Source: Larix kaempferi
Taxonomy: Eukaryota; Streptophyta; Pinopsida; Pinales; Pinaceae
NCBI GenBank assembly: GCA_027924585.1
Contig: BSBM01000904.1
Span: forward strand, 14,571,501 to 14,635,500
Length of the DNA: 64,000 nucleotides
Direction: 5' to 3'
Every line of letters begins with the position of its first letter. Positions within the stretch are counted from its first letter, which is position 1. The translations under genes and the position numbers were made by a program. The notes beneath the pieces were generated by a model. That model did no database searches. It saw only the letters and a program-made list of their open reading frames with translations, and had not been told where the DNA came from. This document shows positions 48,278 to 58,128 of this stretch, piece by piece.

Positions 48278-50170
48278 CGCCTTGGTAATCAGCTGGGGTG
48301 GCAGAAAGATGCCTTTAAACGGTTTATCTTTATGGGCCTGTCTACGTCACAACACTTAACCTCGTGTCTCTCCCACATGCAGAAAGACGTGAGTCACTTC
48401 ATCTTTGAAACCACTTGGGTCACCTGTCAGTCTGCATAAGCGGCCCTTCCCCGGTCTGCACCCCTTTATCACTTGCAGCTCCAGCCTTCTCTTTTTCGCT
48501 GCCGGCCAAGATTGTACCCTGCCTTGTTCACCTGCACCGGTAGAGCTTCCAACCTTGCCATTCTGCTCATTTCCTTAATTTTGGAGGCCGATTCTTCTTA
48601 ACACACTGACGTTGTGGCAGCATCTGTGGGAAAAAACCCATCTCTGAGTAGCGACGATGGATCCCCTGAAAAACCCTCTGGTTCCGAGGCATGCATATCT
48701 TTTACAGGCGTGACAAAGGGCAGAATGCTGTTGAAAAAACCCCTTGGGTATAGAACAACGACTCTCCGAACTACGCGTCTTCAAACCCTAAGCCTTGGGC
48801 TCCTTTAGTTTTAACCTCCCCAGACACCCGCCTTCGACCTGCCTCCTTGCCATGAACAGACCAAACCTTATCACATGATCTCTCCTGCCTTACTCAGATA
48901 GCCCGAGAGGCCGTGGGAATGGCCTCACCTATCACTTTCTACATCTCTCCCACACCTGGAGGCTTCCGCCCCCAACAGGTCTTAGAAAAATAAAAATGTC
49001 AACTTTTTCCTCAACGTCTATATAGGTAAATCTCTTTGCTTATCTTCCGGGCCTCTTTGTCCGCTGCCCGCCAATCTCGGCCGTTGGATCCCTCCACGCA
49101 TCCCGTCATCCATCATCCGTTGCTAGGCACCATACCTTGATAGAGCAGGATTGCCGGCCCTTAAACCGGTTTTGGCTTTACCACTTATCTCCTCGCGATG
49201 GCCTCTGGTAGTGACATCTGGAGAATGGGTTAGTGCATCCCTACCGCCTTCCCTTTTTATCCCTCTAGCAATTCTTCAATGAGAGGATTACTGCAGATCG
49301 TCGATCTCTCCAAAGCAAATCTATACCCTTTACTTCGTCACATTGCACTTTCTTCTGTGGGTCCACTAATCCAGACTGTAGGCTACTACTACGCTTTCCC
49401 TAGCCATCCACTTGGCCAAGGACCTACCTTTACGCTTTGGTGGTATCGCGAGCTTATTAAGACGATATCGTGTACCACCTTTCATCGCCGCGATGTCTCC
49501 CCCTGCTGCCACCCGTCTGGTGGTATTCACCATCGCGACCACCCTTATGACTATTCTTCGTGCGCTTCATCTTCGCGACTATCAATGAGGATCGTTGATC
49601 TAATTTAGGCGCTCATCCGATGGTGGAAACTAGCACGGTGGCTATTCCTTGTATTATTTCCCTCAGACTATAGACTTAGGCTTACTTTTGGTCCATTTGG
49701 TCATGCTTTAATGCGTTCTTCTCCATGTTTTCCATTACCTTGCATACTTTAGCACCTGGTTAAGGAATCCAAGGACAAATTCTGATTTTTATCAAGGCTT
49801 TTCCTTTCTTTCTTTGCTGTGAAAAACAGGTGCTAACAACTGGCTCCAACCGGGGATGTTATTCTCCCAGCGAGGTAGCAAAGGACCCCGTAGACCAGGT
49901 GCTTGATCCATTGGGCGGCTCTTGAAAATGTCCATGGCAAAACTTGTGGGGAGTCAGCTGCATGCTGCATCCTGTGGCGACCTGAACCCAGGCCATGTGC
50001 TTTGTCTTACTGTAGATTGGAGACCCTTTGAAATTAATAGCAAAAACAAAACTGTACATTTTGAAAACGGACTAGAAGCTGCTGCAAATTGAAATTCATT
50101 ACTGAAGTTAGAGATGTCGAAACTTGTGGCTTATTTATATACAACCTACTCTACTTGATAGGCTACAGCT

Positions 50171-50719
50171 CTAAGTAAGACAGAAGTGCCAGTGCAACCA
50201 GCCTAGCAGTTGACATCCTGGGCGGGTCTTCTCGTCTGGCTTGACCGACTGCAGAAAAGCGAAGGTCCATGGCCTGAAATGGTGGCAACAGATGAGGAAA
50301 TTTCGAGTGAAATCAAGACCCTTGCTCCTGCTGCGGGAGTCTTCCATATATTCGGCTACAAGATCATAAAACATCTGGTACGCTTCACCTGCCCCATGCA
50401 CCACAACAGTCCTTTTTTTAGAAGAACCACATGGATGCGATTTAGTTCCCTTGGCGCTTGTGCCTGGCCCTGGGGTAACGTACCTCTGACCACCTCCCAT
50501 CGAAACCTGAAACAAATGTGGTTTGAAACCCCCGCATGACTGGGTACGATTGAGAATACCAACTCCGGACAACCCCCTTTTCAAGCTGCTCATGATTCCT
50601 GGGTTGAAAACCCAGTTATGCTCTGTAACTCCAAGAAAAAGTCCTTCTTGTCCTTTGAAAGGATTTGGGAAAAGCTGTTCTTTCTTGAAAACCGAACTCC
50701 GATCTTGAAGAACTAGCAC
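50171..50719 (-). CDS. Downstream internal ORF, copy 2 (182 aa)
   Basis: This open frame begins MLVLQDRSSVFKKEQLF and includes NWVFNPGIMSSLKRG and VVVHGAGEAYQMFYDLV. It lies about 200 bases after the gag stop in another frame. It is collinear with 44390-44794 of internal region 1. It may be the old C-terminus of Gag separated by a frameshift, or an independent small protein. No zinc knuckle is present. Confidence 0.45.
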   Translation of the reverse strand: MLVLQDRSSVFKKEQLFPNPFKGQEGLFLGVTEHNWVFNPGIMSSLKRGLSGVGILNRTQSCGGFKPHLFQVSMGGGQRYVTPGPGTSAKGTKSHPCGSSKKRTVVVHGAGEAYQMFYDLVAEYMEDSRSRSKGLDFTRNFLICCHHFRPWTFAFLQSVKPDEKTRPGCQLLGWLHWHFCLT

Positions 50720-50918
50720 GAATCTCTATCTGCCTATTTTGGTCGCCCTCGAGCATCTCGATTGTTTGGTCTGTCGGTCGGAGATATTGGCCCAGCCCGA
50801 AAACTTCCTCGAAGAGTCTATGATCCTCCTCGGTCTAGGAAATGGATTCTGTATAAGAATTTTGCAAGCTACCCTGGTTAGTCTCTAGCCTCTCAGCTAT
50901 CTGGTCAACCTACTTATG

Positions 50919-52340
50919 TTACTCGTTGGACCCAAGACTTTCATAGAGAACTTCACATTTTTCTTCGAGGTTCACACATTCTTCCTCGAGGGCTCGGTAT
51001 TCCTCTTCAAGGACTCTATACTCCCTCTCAGCTTGGATTTGGAACGATGTCTCCGCCTGCCGAGGGTCGCCACCTTGATGAATCTCAATGATGGGCCCTA
51101 GACTGGATACTAAGTCTTCTCTTTTAGGTGGCCCTCCCGACTGGTGAGACTGCCTGTCTGAAGATTCAAGTCTGTCTCCAACTCCAAAAAAATTTATGAA
51201 GTTCTCTAAATGGTTTTCTCCATATTCATCGTATTGGGGCGGACTGGAACCCTCATCATGACTATCATCGATAGGAGCATCAACAGAATGATTGTAATCT
51301 ATATGAAATAGATCGGATTCACCTTCTTCTGGTACATTATCGGATTGATTAATTTTCTGCTCACCTCGGGAAAAATTAGGCCGGAAGAGAGATTTCCCTT
51401 GCTCAGGTTCTTCCTTAGAGCTTAATCCTCCTTTGATCCTTTCATCATGCTCCTCGTTCGGTAGCTTTCCAGACATCCTAAGGTTTTCTTCCACTTCTAT
51501 TGCATCAATGAACATCTGTTGTAGGTTCGTGGACCTCCTCTCCAAAAGGTGAAGAGCCAAATCTGAAGGAAAAATAGCCGCGTAGTGTAATTTTGCAGCA
51601 TTTTCTGAAGGCTGAATTTCTTTTGGCATATTAAAATAAAAATTGGCATGTCTTCTGTTGAAGCATGATAGGAGTTCGCCTTTTCGCCTCTTTGGATAAT
51701 GGAACTCTGAGAGGACCAGATCCCATGACCTTCTCTTTCCCCAAAACCCCAGTAAAACCTTGGACAATGCTCCCCATGTATCAATAGACTCAGGCTGCAA
51801 ATGCCTAAACCATCCCTTCACATTTCCTTGGAGGGATTTTGCAAAATCCCTCATACAGACGTCATCATGTTCTATTTCAAAGAGATATAGAAAATGCTCA
51901 AAGCCATGAACATGTTTTTCTGCAGTAATCATCTCAGATTCTCCATCGAAAACAGGGAGATATTTATGGTACCCTGGCGGAAAATCATGAAGGACAGAGG
52001 GTAGGTTTAGAGGGATGTATCTCCGCTGGGATCTGGACGGCAAAGGGGTGAATGCAGGGAATGTGTCATTGGCCTTACTCTCAAAAAATTTTAGAGTTTG
52101 GTTATGGTTTATAAAGGGTTCAGATGAAAGGACGGGATCAAATCTAGGAGTAAAAGGAGAATGTACATTTTCAAATCCAAGCAAAGGGTATACAAAAGAG
52201 GCCCTTTCATGACCTAGGGCTCTCCGGTGAGACAAGCATTTTTTGATATATATACATACAGGTAAAAGGATGCCAACACAGAAGAATAGGGCTTCTTTGA
52301 AGATATTTATATTTTGATACTTGGAACTTACTTCTTCCAT
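50919..52340 (-). CDS. Gag of the TR-GAG element, copy 2 (473 aa)
   Basis: Residues ~126-290 form a Ty3/gypsy-type Gag (PF03732-like) domain: GNVKGWFRHLQPESIDTWGA, then GFWGKRRSWDLVLSEF, NMPKEIQPSENAAKLHYA and LLERRSTNLQQMFIDAIEV. This is the capsid-forming part that packages element RNA. An acidic linker follows, then a C-terminal coiled coil (EREYRVLEEEYRALEEE). No CCHC zinc knuckle is seen. Residues 17-32 are strongly hydrophobic (LFFCVGILLPVCIYI), unusual for Gag. A GTAAGT nine bases into the frame (52326-52331) suggests this part may be intron. The frame ends in TAA at 50916-50918, where copy 1 has Tyr, so this copy is probably C-terminally truncated. Confidence 0.85.
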   Translation of the reverse strand: MEEVSSKYQNINIFKEALFFCVGILLPVCIYIKKCLSHRRALGHERASFVYPLLGFENVHSPFTPRFDPVLSSEPFINHNQTLKFFESKANDTFPAFTPLPSRSQRRYIPLNLPSVLHDFPPGYHKYLPVFDGESEMITAEKHVHGFEHFLYLFEIEHDDVCMRDFAKSLQGNVKGWFRHLQPESIDTWGALSKVLLGFWGKRRSWDLVLSEFHYPKRRKGELLSCFNRRHANFYFNMPKEIQPSENAAKLHYAAIFPSDLALHLLERRSTNLQQMFIDAIEVEENLRMSGKLPNEEHDERIKGGLSSKEEPEQGKSLFRPNFSRGEQKINQSDNVPEEGESDLFHIDYNHSVDAPIDDSHDEGSSPPQYDEYGENHLENFINFFGVGDRLESSDRQSHQSGGPPKREDLVSSLGPIIEIHQGGDPRQAETSFQIQAEREYRVLEEEYRALEEECVNLEEKCEVLYESLGSNE

Positions 52341-52510
52341 GTCGGAGGTGCCTGGGCTCGTTCTCCAGTGGAGCCTGCATATTAAGCTCTAAATAAATGA
52401 GTGGAGTTGCTAGGTGGATGGTATGCAACTCCTCTGGTGTCTGACTACTGTCCACTGTTAACAATAAGATCTAAACTTTGTCATTTTACCCGGGACGGTA
52501 AAAAGAAACC

Positions 52511-52529
52511 TTCCCCAGCAACGACGCCA
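52511..52529 (-). other. Primer-binding site of unit 2 (tRNA-Asp type)
   Basis: TGGCGTCGTTGCTGGGGAA on the minus strand follows LTR 3 at the same spacing as in unit 1. It has one more mismatch to tRNA-Asp than the unit 1 site. Confidence 0.82.
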
Positions 52530-53451
52530 ATTTGTTAACACCTAAATCGTACCCCCTGAGCTGCGGGAGAGGGCAAGTCGAGGTAACCACTAACCAACTT
52601 TGGACTAATGATACTGACCCAGCATAGTCGGAGAGGGCTCTCTCTATAAATGAACGAAAAATTGGAAATATTCAAAGGCATCAACAATGAACACACAGAC
52701 CAACCTCTCTTGGCTTGAAAGATATTTAATTAAACAAATAGCAGAAGGCCAGATTTATGAAGAAACAACATGTGCATAAATTATGGGGAGGATAATCATA
52801 AGGAGAAATGAAATTGGGCGATGGAGTCAAGGTATTACACATAAATCAGATAACAATGCCATGGTGTGAGCTACTCTAACAGAGGCAAGGTAGTCGCTCG
52901 CTTGCCGTCGTAAAGATATTTCCTGGTGGTAAAAGAAGAAAATAAGAACAATCCATTAATATGAGCATCCAGCAAAGATGAATTCAATATCAACTTTAGT
53001 AGAAACGTTTTGTGAACATCTGAGATAATAGTCGGAGCGAGTTTCCAAGAATTCCAAACGATTATACACTGATCTCAGACATGAAATGAAAAACATAATG
53101 TAAAAGCATAACAAGAAGCACTTGCACATAGAGAAAAGGAGAAAACTGACTACAAGTTAGAACGACACAAGAATCTCTGCAAAACAGTCTACCACAGGCA
53201 CTACACATTAGATTAACATGAAAGTCCCAGAACTGGGCTCGCTTCTCAGGTCTTAGCTGAATGATTTTCCAACCCCTAATTATTCTATTACAAAGATTTT
53301 TTATAGGCTATTGGCCTTTAATTAGTCTTTGGGAAACAAACAAAATACGCTGCCACCTTGACAACCCCAAATTCAGAATATTACATACGTGTCAAGTTCA
53401 AAACAGATTGACTAAGACGGGAAACAAAAATATTATGAACAGGGCACCACC

Positions 53452-53751
53452 TTACTGTGGAGCTTTTAGACGACCTTGTGAATCAAAGAAGTCCTCCACC
53501 TTCAGAGAGCTGTCGGCATGTGATTCCCCTGTGGGATGAAGAGGTGCCACCTCTTCAGTAGGGAGCACAAGATCGTGGACGATCTCCAGGTCTTGCTGGA
53601 TGCCTCCTTGTTCTTCAGAAATCTCCTCCTTTTTCCGATGTTGAATTCCTTTGGACACTTGTTGCTTTTTCCTTTCCTCATCATCACTCCCGGAGTTGGA
53701 CTCCTCGTGGTCAAACAATATAGGAGAGGAAGGATCGTGTTGTTCCTCCAC
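53452..53751 (-). pseudogene. LTR ORF-B, copy 3 (interrupted)
   Basis: This frame is the same as the other two but has a TAG near 53765, early in the reading frame. From EVEEQHDPSSP onward the protein sequence is collinear with copies 1 and 2. Confidence 0.45.
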
Positions 53752-53752
53752 C

Positions 53753-54073
53753 TCAAACCATGCCTACTTTGACATAAAAACCACCTCGGATTCCTGCTTC
53801 TTCTCCATGATCCAATCCTAACCGAAAGATATCCCAAGCTTCCAGGTGTGCCATCCCCTCTATGTATCGATCTCGTACAGCGGGCGAAGAACCATATCCA
53901 TAACTGCAGTGATGATGACAGCATCTACATGTGACCGTGGTTGCCATGATAACCCAATTGGCCCTCTTAATCAAGTAACAATGATGCCCTAGGTCTGAGC
54001 TGACCAGAAACCCGTTCGGTAAAGATCTCCAGGTAGATGGTGCAACGTATGATGACGTTGAGGTGGCTTTCAT
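53753..54073 (-). CDS. LTR ORF-A, copy 3 (106 aa)
   Basis: This frame is collinear with 47957-48277 and has substitutions only. It shows no resemblance to a known domain. Confidence 0.35.
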   Translation of the reverse strand: MKATSTSSYVAPSTWRSLPNGFLVSSDLGHHCYLIKRANWVIMATTVTCRCCHHHCSYGYGSSPAVRDRYIEGMAHLEAWDIFRLGLDHGEEAGIRGGFYVKVGMV

Positions 54074-55634
54074 CGCCTTGGTAATCAGCGAGGGTGGCAG
54101 AAAGATGCCTTCAAAGGGTTTATCTTTCTGGGCCTATCTACGTCACAGCACTTAACCTCGCGTCTCTCCCGCATGACGAAAGACGTGAGTCACTTCATCT
54201 TTGAAACCACTTGGGTCACCTATCAGTCCCCACAAGTGGCCCTTCCCTAGTTTGCACCCCTTTATCACGTGCAGCTCCGGCCTTCTCTTTTCTACTGTCG
54301 GCCAAGATTGTACCCTGCCCTGTTCGCCTGTGTCGGCAGAGCTTTTAACCTTGCCATTCTACTCGTTTCCTTAATTTTGGAGGCCGATTCTTCTTAACTC
54401 ACTGACGTTGTGGCGGCATCTGCGGGAAAAATCCTATCTCTGAGTAGCGACGACGGATCCCCTGAAAAACCCTCTGGTTCCGGGGCATGCATATCTTTGA
54501 CAGGCACGACAAAGGGCAGAATGCTGTTGAAAAAACCCCTTGGGTATAGAACACCGACTCTTCGAACCAGGCGTCTTCAAACCCTAAGCCTTGGGTTCCT
54601 TTAGTTTTAACCTCCCCGGAGACTCACCTTCGACCTGCCTCCTTGCCATGAACAGACCAAACCTTATCACGTGATCTATCCTACCTTACTTAGACAGCCC
54701 GAGAGGTCGTGGGAATGGCCTCACCTGTCGCTTTCTACATCTCTCCCACACCTGGAGGCTTCTGCCCCCGACAGGTCTTAGAAAAATAAAAATGTCAACT
54801 TTTTCCTCGACGGCTATATAGGTAAACCTCTTTCCTTATCTTCCGAGCCTCTTTGTCTGCTTCCCGCCAATCTCGGCCATTGGATTGCTCCACGCGTCCC
54901 GTCATCCATCATCCGTTGCTAGGCACCGTACCTTGACAGAGTAGGATCGCCGACCCTTAAACCAATTTTGTCTTTATCACTTATCTCCTCACGATGGCCT
55001 CTGGTAGTGACATCTGGAAAATGAGTTAGTGCATCGCTACCGCCTTCCCTTTTAATCCCTCGAGCAATTCTTCAACGAGAGGATTACTGCGGATTGTCGA
55101 TCTCCCCAAAGCAGATCTATACCATTTACTTCGTCACATTGCACTTTCTTCTGTGGGTCCACTAATCTAGACCGTAGGCTACTACTCCACTTTCCCAAGC
55201 CGTCCACGTGGCCAGGGACCTACCTTTACGCTTTGGTGGTATTGCGAGCTTATTAAGCCGATACCACTTACCACCTTTCATCGTTGCGATGTCTCCCCCT
55301 GCTGCCACCTGTCTGGCGGTATTCACCATCTCGACCGCCCTTATGACTAGTCTTCGTGTGCTTCATCTTCGTGACTATCAACGAGGACCGTTGATCTAAT
55401 TTGGGCACTCATTCGACGGCGGAAACTAGCACAGTGGTTATTCCTTCTATTATTTCCCTCGGACTGTAGACTTAGGCTTACTTTTGGTCCATTTGGTCGC
55501 GCTTTAATGCGTTCTTCTCCATCTTTGCCATTACCTTGCATACTTTAGCACCTGGTTAGGGAAACCAAGGACGAATTCTGTTTTTTATCAGGGCTTTTCC
55601 TTCCTTTCTTTGCTGTGAAAAACAGGTGCTAACA

Positions 55635-55639
55635 ATATA
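55635..55639. repeat. Target-site duplication, right (ATATA)
   Basis: This matches 40936-40940. It lies 36 bp inside the WAT1-like intron from the donor at 55675. Confidence 0.8.
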
Positions 55640-55675
55640 TATTTACAAGAAAGCAACATAGAGGTAGATTTATAC

Positions 55676-55827
55676 CCTCCCAAGTAGAATTTTTCTCCAA
55701 GAATGATAAATGCCATAACTGCCACAACTATAGTTTGGACTGGTTGATACACTGCAACGAACACAGGGCCTCCTCTATCAATTTACCATATCTAGACTGA
55801 GAAGGCAATGCCAGAAGCCACAATTCC
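55676..55827 (-). pseudogene. WAT1-like penultimate exon (152 bp)
   Basis: This exon begins GIVASGIAFSV after the acceptor TTATAG and ends at donor GGAGG|GTATAA in phase 2. It contains the family signature IDRGGPVFVAVYQPVQT. Two stops replace conserved codons: TAG in place of the usual Gln before IW, and TAA just before the IDRGG motif. Confidence 0.88.
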
Positions 55828-55950
55828 CTATAACAACAAGTCTCTGTAAATTTTATATCTATCTATGTTCATGATAACTTGTAGTTTCTGTGATCTGAGC
55901 ATGGAGGATAATTTAGATCAATTAAGAAGCAAGGAAACAATGACACTTAC

Positions 55951-56108
55951 ATCGTATAGAACAGTAAAAAGTTCACCCCAGAACACATCTTCAAGTGACT
56001 CGGATCCCTTTGAACGAAAGTTGCAATTGCCATGAACTGAATAATGCCGAAGAAGCATGTGAATGATGTCATAGAAAGTCGTGCATGGTATTTCTTCAGC
56101 ACCAAGCC
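55951..56108 (-). pseudogene. WAT1-like antepenultimate exon
   Basis: The exon starts after TTTTCCAG and reads LVLKKYHARLSMTSF, then CFFGIIQFMAIATFVQRD, both typical of the family. After a one-base deletion in a G run it continues as GELFTVLY. It ends at CGAT|GTAAGT, 123 bp from the next exon. The 158-bp length is one base short of a multiple of three. Confidence 0.85.
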
Positions 56109-57419
56109 CTGGAAAAGACATGGAGTATTTCAATTTAACACTAAATATGAATTGCTGTATCAAATAGAATAAGTTCCACCTTGATCATTAAATATACATG
56201 TATTGAGACATATTAATATTGCTATGTTTTCTTAAAGTAGTGAGTAGAAAGTATTGCTTATGTAATGTCGAGTGGCTAGAGAGTAAGCAAATATTACTGT
56301 GATTTTGTGTGAAAACAATCTTTTTTAGGCCTTTTCAAAAGCACCAGATAAAAACATAGATTTGTCACCCTAAGTAGTAAATCGAGCTGGAATTTTCTTT
56401 GTTCAGTACTTTTAAAGAGTCTTTAAGATATTTTGATCTTAAATTCGAAGTCTCTTAGTTTTCAGAAGATGATTTGCTCGACAATCTTTTGTCTTTAATG
56501 ACAGACTTATCTCTACAATCGTGTTTGGACTCCTTTCAATATCTAAATTCACCAGTTCAAATCCGCGTGTTTCCTTCCTACTTTTATAAATTCCCTTGTT
56601 TGATATAAAAACTTTTTTATATATAAATAATTAAATTCAAGAGTTTCCTTCCTACTGTCATAAAAAACCCTCGTTTGATATTAAAACTTGTGTTTTCACT
56701 TATTTAAAACCTCTAAATTCATTAGGCTGGCTTAAACATTTGAAGAACAGATATTTCAGATACATGATGTAAAGTAGAGGGCAACACGATGCTCTCTTTT
56801 GATGCATAATTTGAATGGGAAGTGGCACCAAGATTTTGAATTTTTGCAACATGTCAATAGTGCAAGATCATAAACCACTTCATTCGATTGCATAATTTTC
56901 AAACATGTTGGCAATGAATTTCTAAAGTTATTAAACATGTCAATAATGGAAGATCTGTGAGGAACACAATATATGCAAAGATCTCATAGTTACCTCATGA
57001 CGATACTTCAACATGAAAGCACTTAATATATTTGCAGTTGTAATCAAGATTCAAAACCATAATTTCTGTCAAAAGCTGCATTTGTTTGGTAAAAATAAAA
57101 AAAATATTTATATATAAAAACTTTCATAATTGAGAGTCACAAGTACATTTTGGAGTTTATAGATTCTGAACATACTAAAACATAGCTCCACCTATTGTAC
57201 TTATCAAAATAGCAAAATAGGGCTTACATGTCTGCCCATCATTACAAAGTTTACAAAGATTCTCATACAGAGACATAAACCGAGTTTAACCAACTATAAA
57301 TTGATAATAGACAAGATAACAGTAAGTAAACGCAAAAATCCTAATTTACTGACCCGAGACCAAGATGTACACAGTTTTATAAGAACCAGAAGAGGAGCTG
57401 GCGTGAGTTCATGCACCAG
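56109..57419. other. AT-rich DNA right of the WAT1 remnant
   Basis: Upstream WAT1 exons were looked for on the minus strand and not found. CAAGAGTTTCCTTCCTAC-like words recur near 56565 and 56638 as a short duplication. No other gene was recognised. Confidence 0.45.
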
Positions 57420-57840
57420 ATTGGTGCTTCATCAAGTTTGGTAGGGTTGGCTCCTCCTCCACATATTACAGGGGATGTTTGCTAGTCACAAAGCTGATCA
57501 AGTGCTCCATACTGGAACATACTTGCTGCTTGATCATTCCCTCCAAGTCCCGACTGCTTATCCTTGTCCTTGATCCTGTATATGACCACCAGTTCCTTCA
57601 TTAGTGCCATCGCCCTCTTCTCGATTTTTTATTGTCTAGCATAATTCTTCTCACCTCTATCCCAAAGTTTATGCCCAAAATCCCACTAGGCATAGTGTAG
57701 CTTTTCCATTGATTTTTGAAAGTTTGGAAGGCGGGTGGGTTTGTTTAGAGTCCAGACAAGCTTCCTAGATGGAAATGTTTCTCCATGAAGGCCATAAACT
57801 AGTCCTTTGATTCAAAAGGGTCCTCTGGTCTGTCTGCTAT
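57420..57840 (-). other. Coding-like stretch, unrecognised
   Basis: A minus-strand frame with a few stops reads KIEKRAMALMKELVVIYRIK, then DKDKQSGLGGN, then AASMFQYGALDQLCD. The protein-like composition and low repeat content suggest an old exon or element ORF. I cannot assign a family. Confidence 0.3.
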
Positions 57841-58128
57841 GACTCTACTACTATTGCAGCTTTAGTTTAAGGCCACATTTATCTATTAGAGTCCACTGTA
57901 CTACTTGAATCAGAGGAACCAAATTGTTACAAAAAGTAGGGCATGCTAGAATCTTGTCTCTCTGTTGCCTTAACAAGGTGCTGCAATTAAATGAGAAATA
58001 ATCCCTTCTAAGTTTGCAATGTAAAACTAACCTACATAGCAGCAAAACAAAAAATGCGAAGCATAGAAAAAAAAAAACTACAACAAAATCAGTCAAACTC
58101 CTAAACACAGAGAATAGTAAAAACATAC

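Larger units (their letters stand above)
46735..49838 (-). repeat. LTR 2 (shared middle LTR)
   Basis: This 3104-bp LTR has the same termini as LTR 1 and LTR 3. It carries both ORF-A (47957-48277) and ORF-B (47656-48012) without interruption. Confidence 0.92.
49839..52532 (-). other. Internal region 2 of the gag-only element
   Basis: This 2694-bp region is collinear with 44040-46734. It holds the better preserved gag (50919-52340), the downstream ORF (50171-50719) and a ~170-nt leader. No pol domain is seen. Confidence 0.85.
40941..55634 (-). mobile_element. Tandem three-LTR, gag-only retrotransposon (TR-GAG type), 14.7 kb
   Basis: The insert is arranged LTR (40941-44039), internal (44040-46734), LTR (46735-49838), internal (49839-52532), LTR (52533-55634), flanked by ATATA on both sides. 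Orientation is minus: gag is encoded leftward and a tRNA-Asp-type primer site lies leftward of the second and third LTRs. The internal regions (2.7 kb) encode a Gag but no protease, RT, RNase H or integrase. The element is therefore non-autonomous and would need proteins from another Ty3/gypsy element. Two full units sharing the middle LTR, with a single outer target duplication, suggest unequal recombination between LTRs of sister copies. LTRs of 3.1 kb exceed the internal region in length. Confidence 0.92.
52533..55634 (-). repeat. LTR 3 (5' LTR in element orientation)
   Basis: This 3102-bp LTR has about six differences from LTR 2 in the first 200 bases. The three LTRs thus look similarly diverged from one another. 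ORF-A (53753-54073) is open. ORF-B is interrupted near its start, where TAG replaces a Gln codon near 53765. Confidence 0.92.
40608..56108 (-). pseudogene. WAT1-related (EamA, nodulin MtN21-like) transporter pseudogene, 3' exons
   Basis: Three minus-strand exons (55951-56108, 55676-55827, 40608-40880) encode the C-terminal third of a WAT1-type drug/metabolite transporter, a plant membrane exporter family with ten helices. Hallmarks are GIVASGIAF, IDRGGPVFVAVYQPVQT, AFIILGEKFYLGG and ILIIVGLYLVLWGK, with proper splice sites between them. The gene is dead: TAG at 55792-55794, TAA at 55783-55785, a one-base deletion near 55967 (exon 1 of 3) and another near 40828 (last exon). N-terminal exons were not found to the right. 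The last intron contains the 14.7-kb LTR element in the same orientation. Without the insert and one target copy that intron would be 96 bp, a normal size. Confidence 0.85.
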
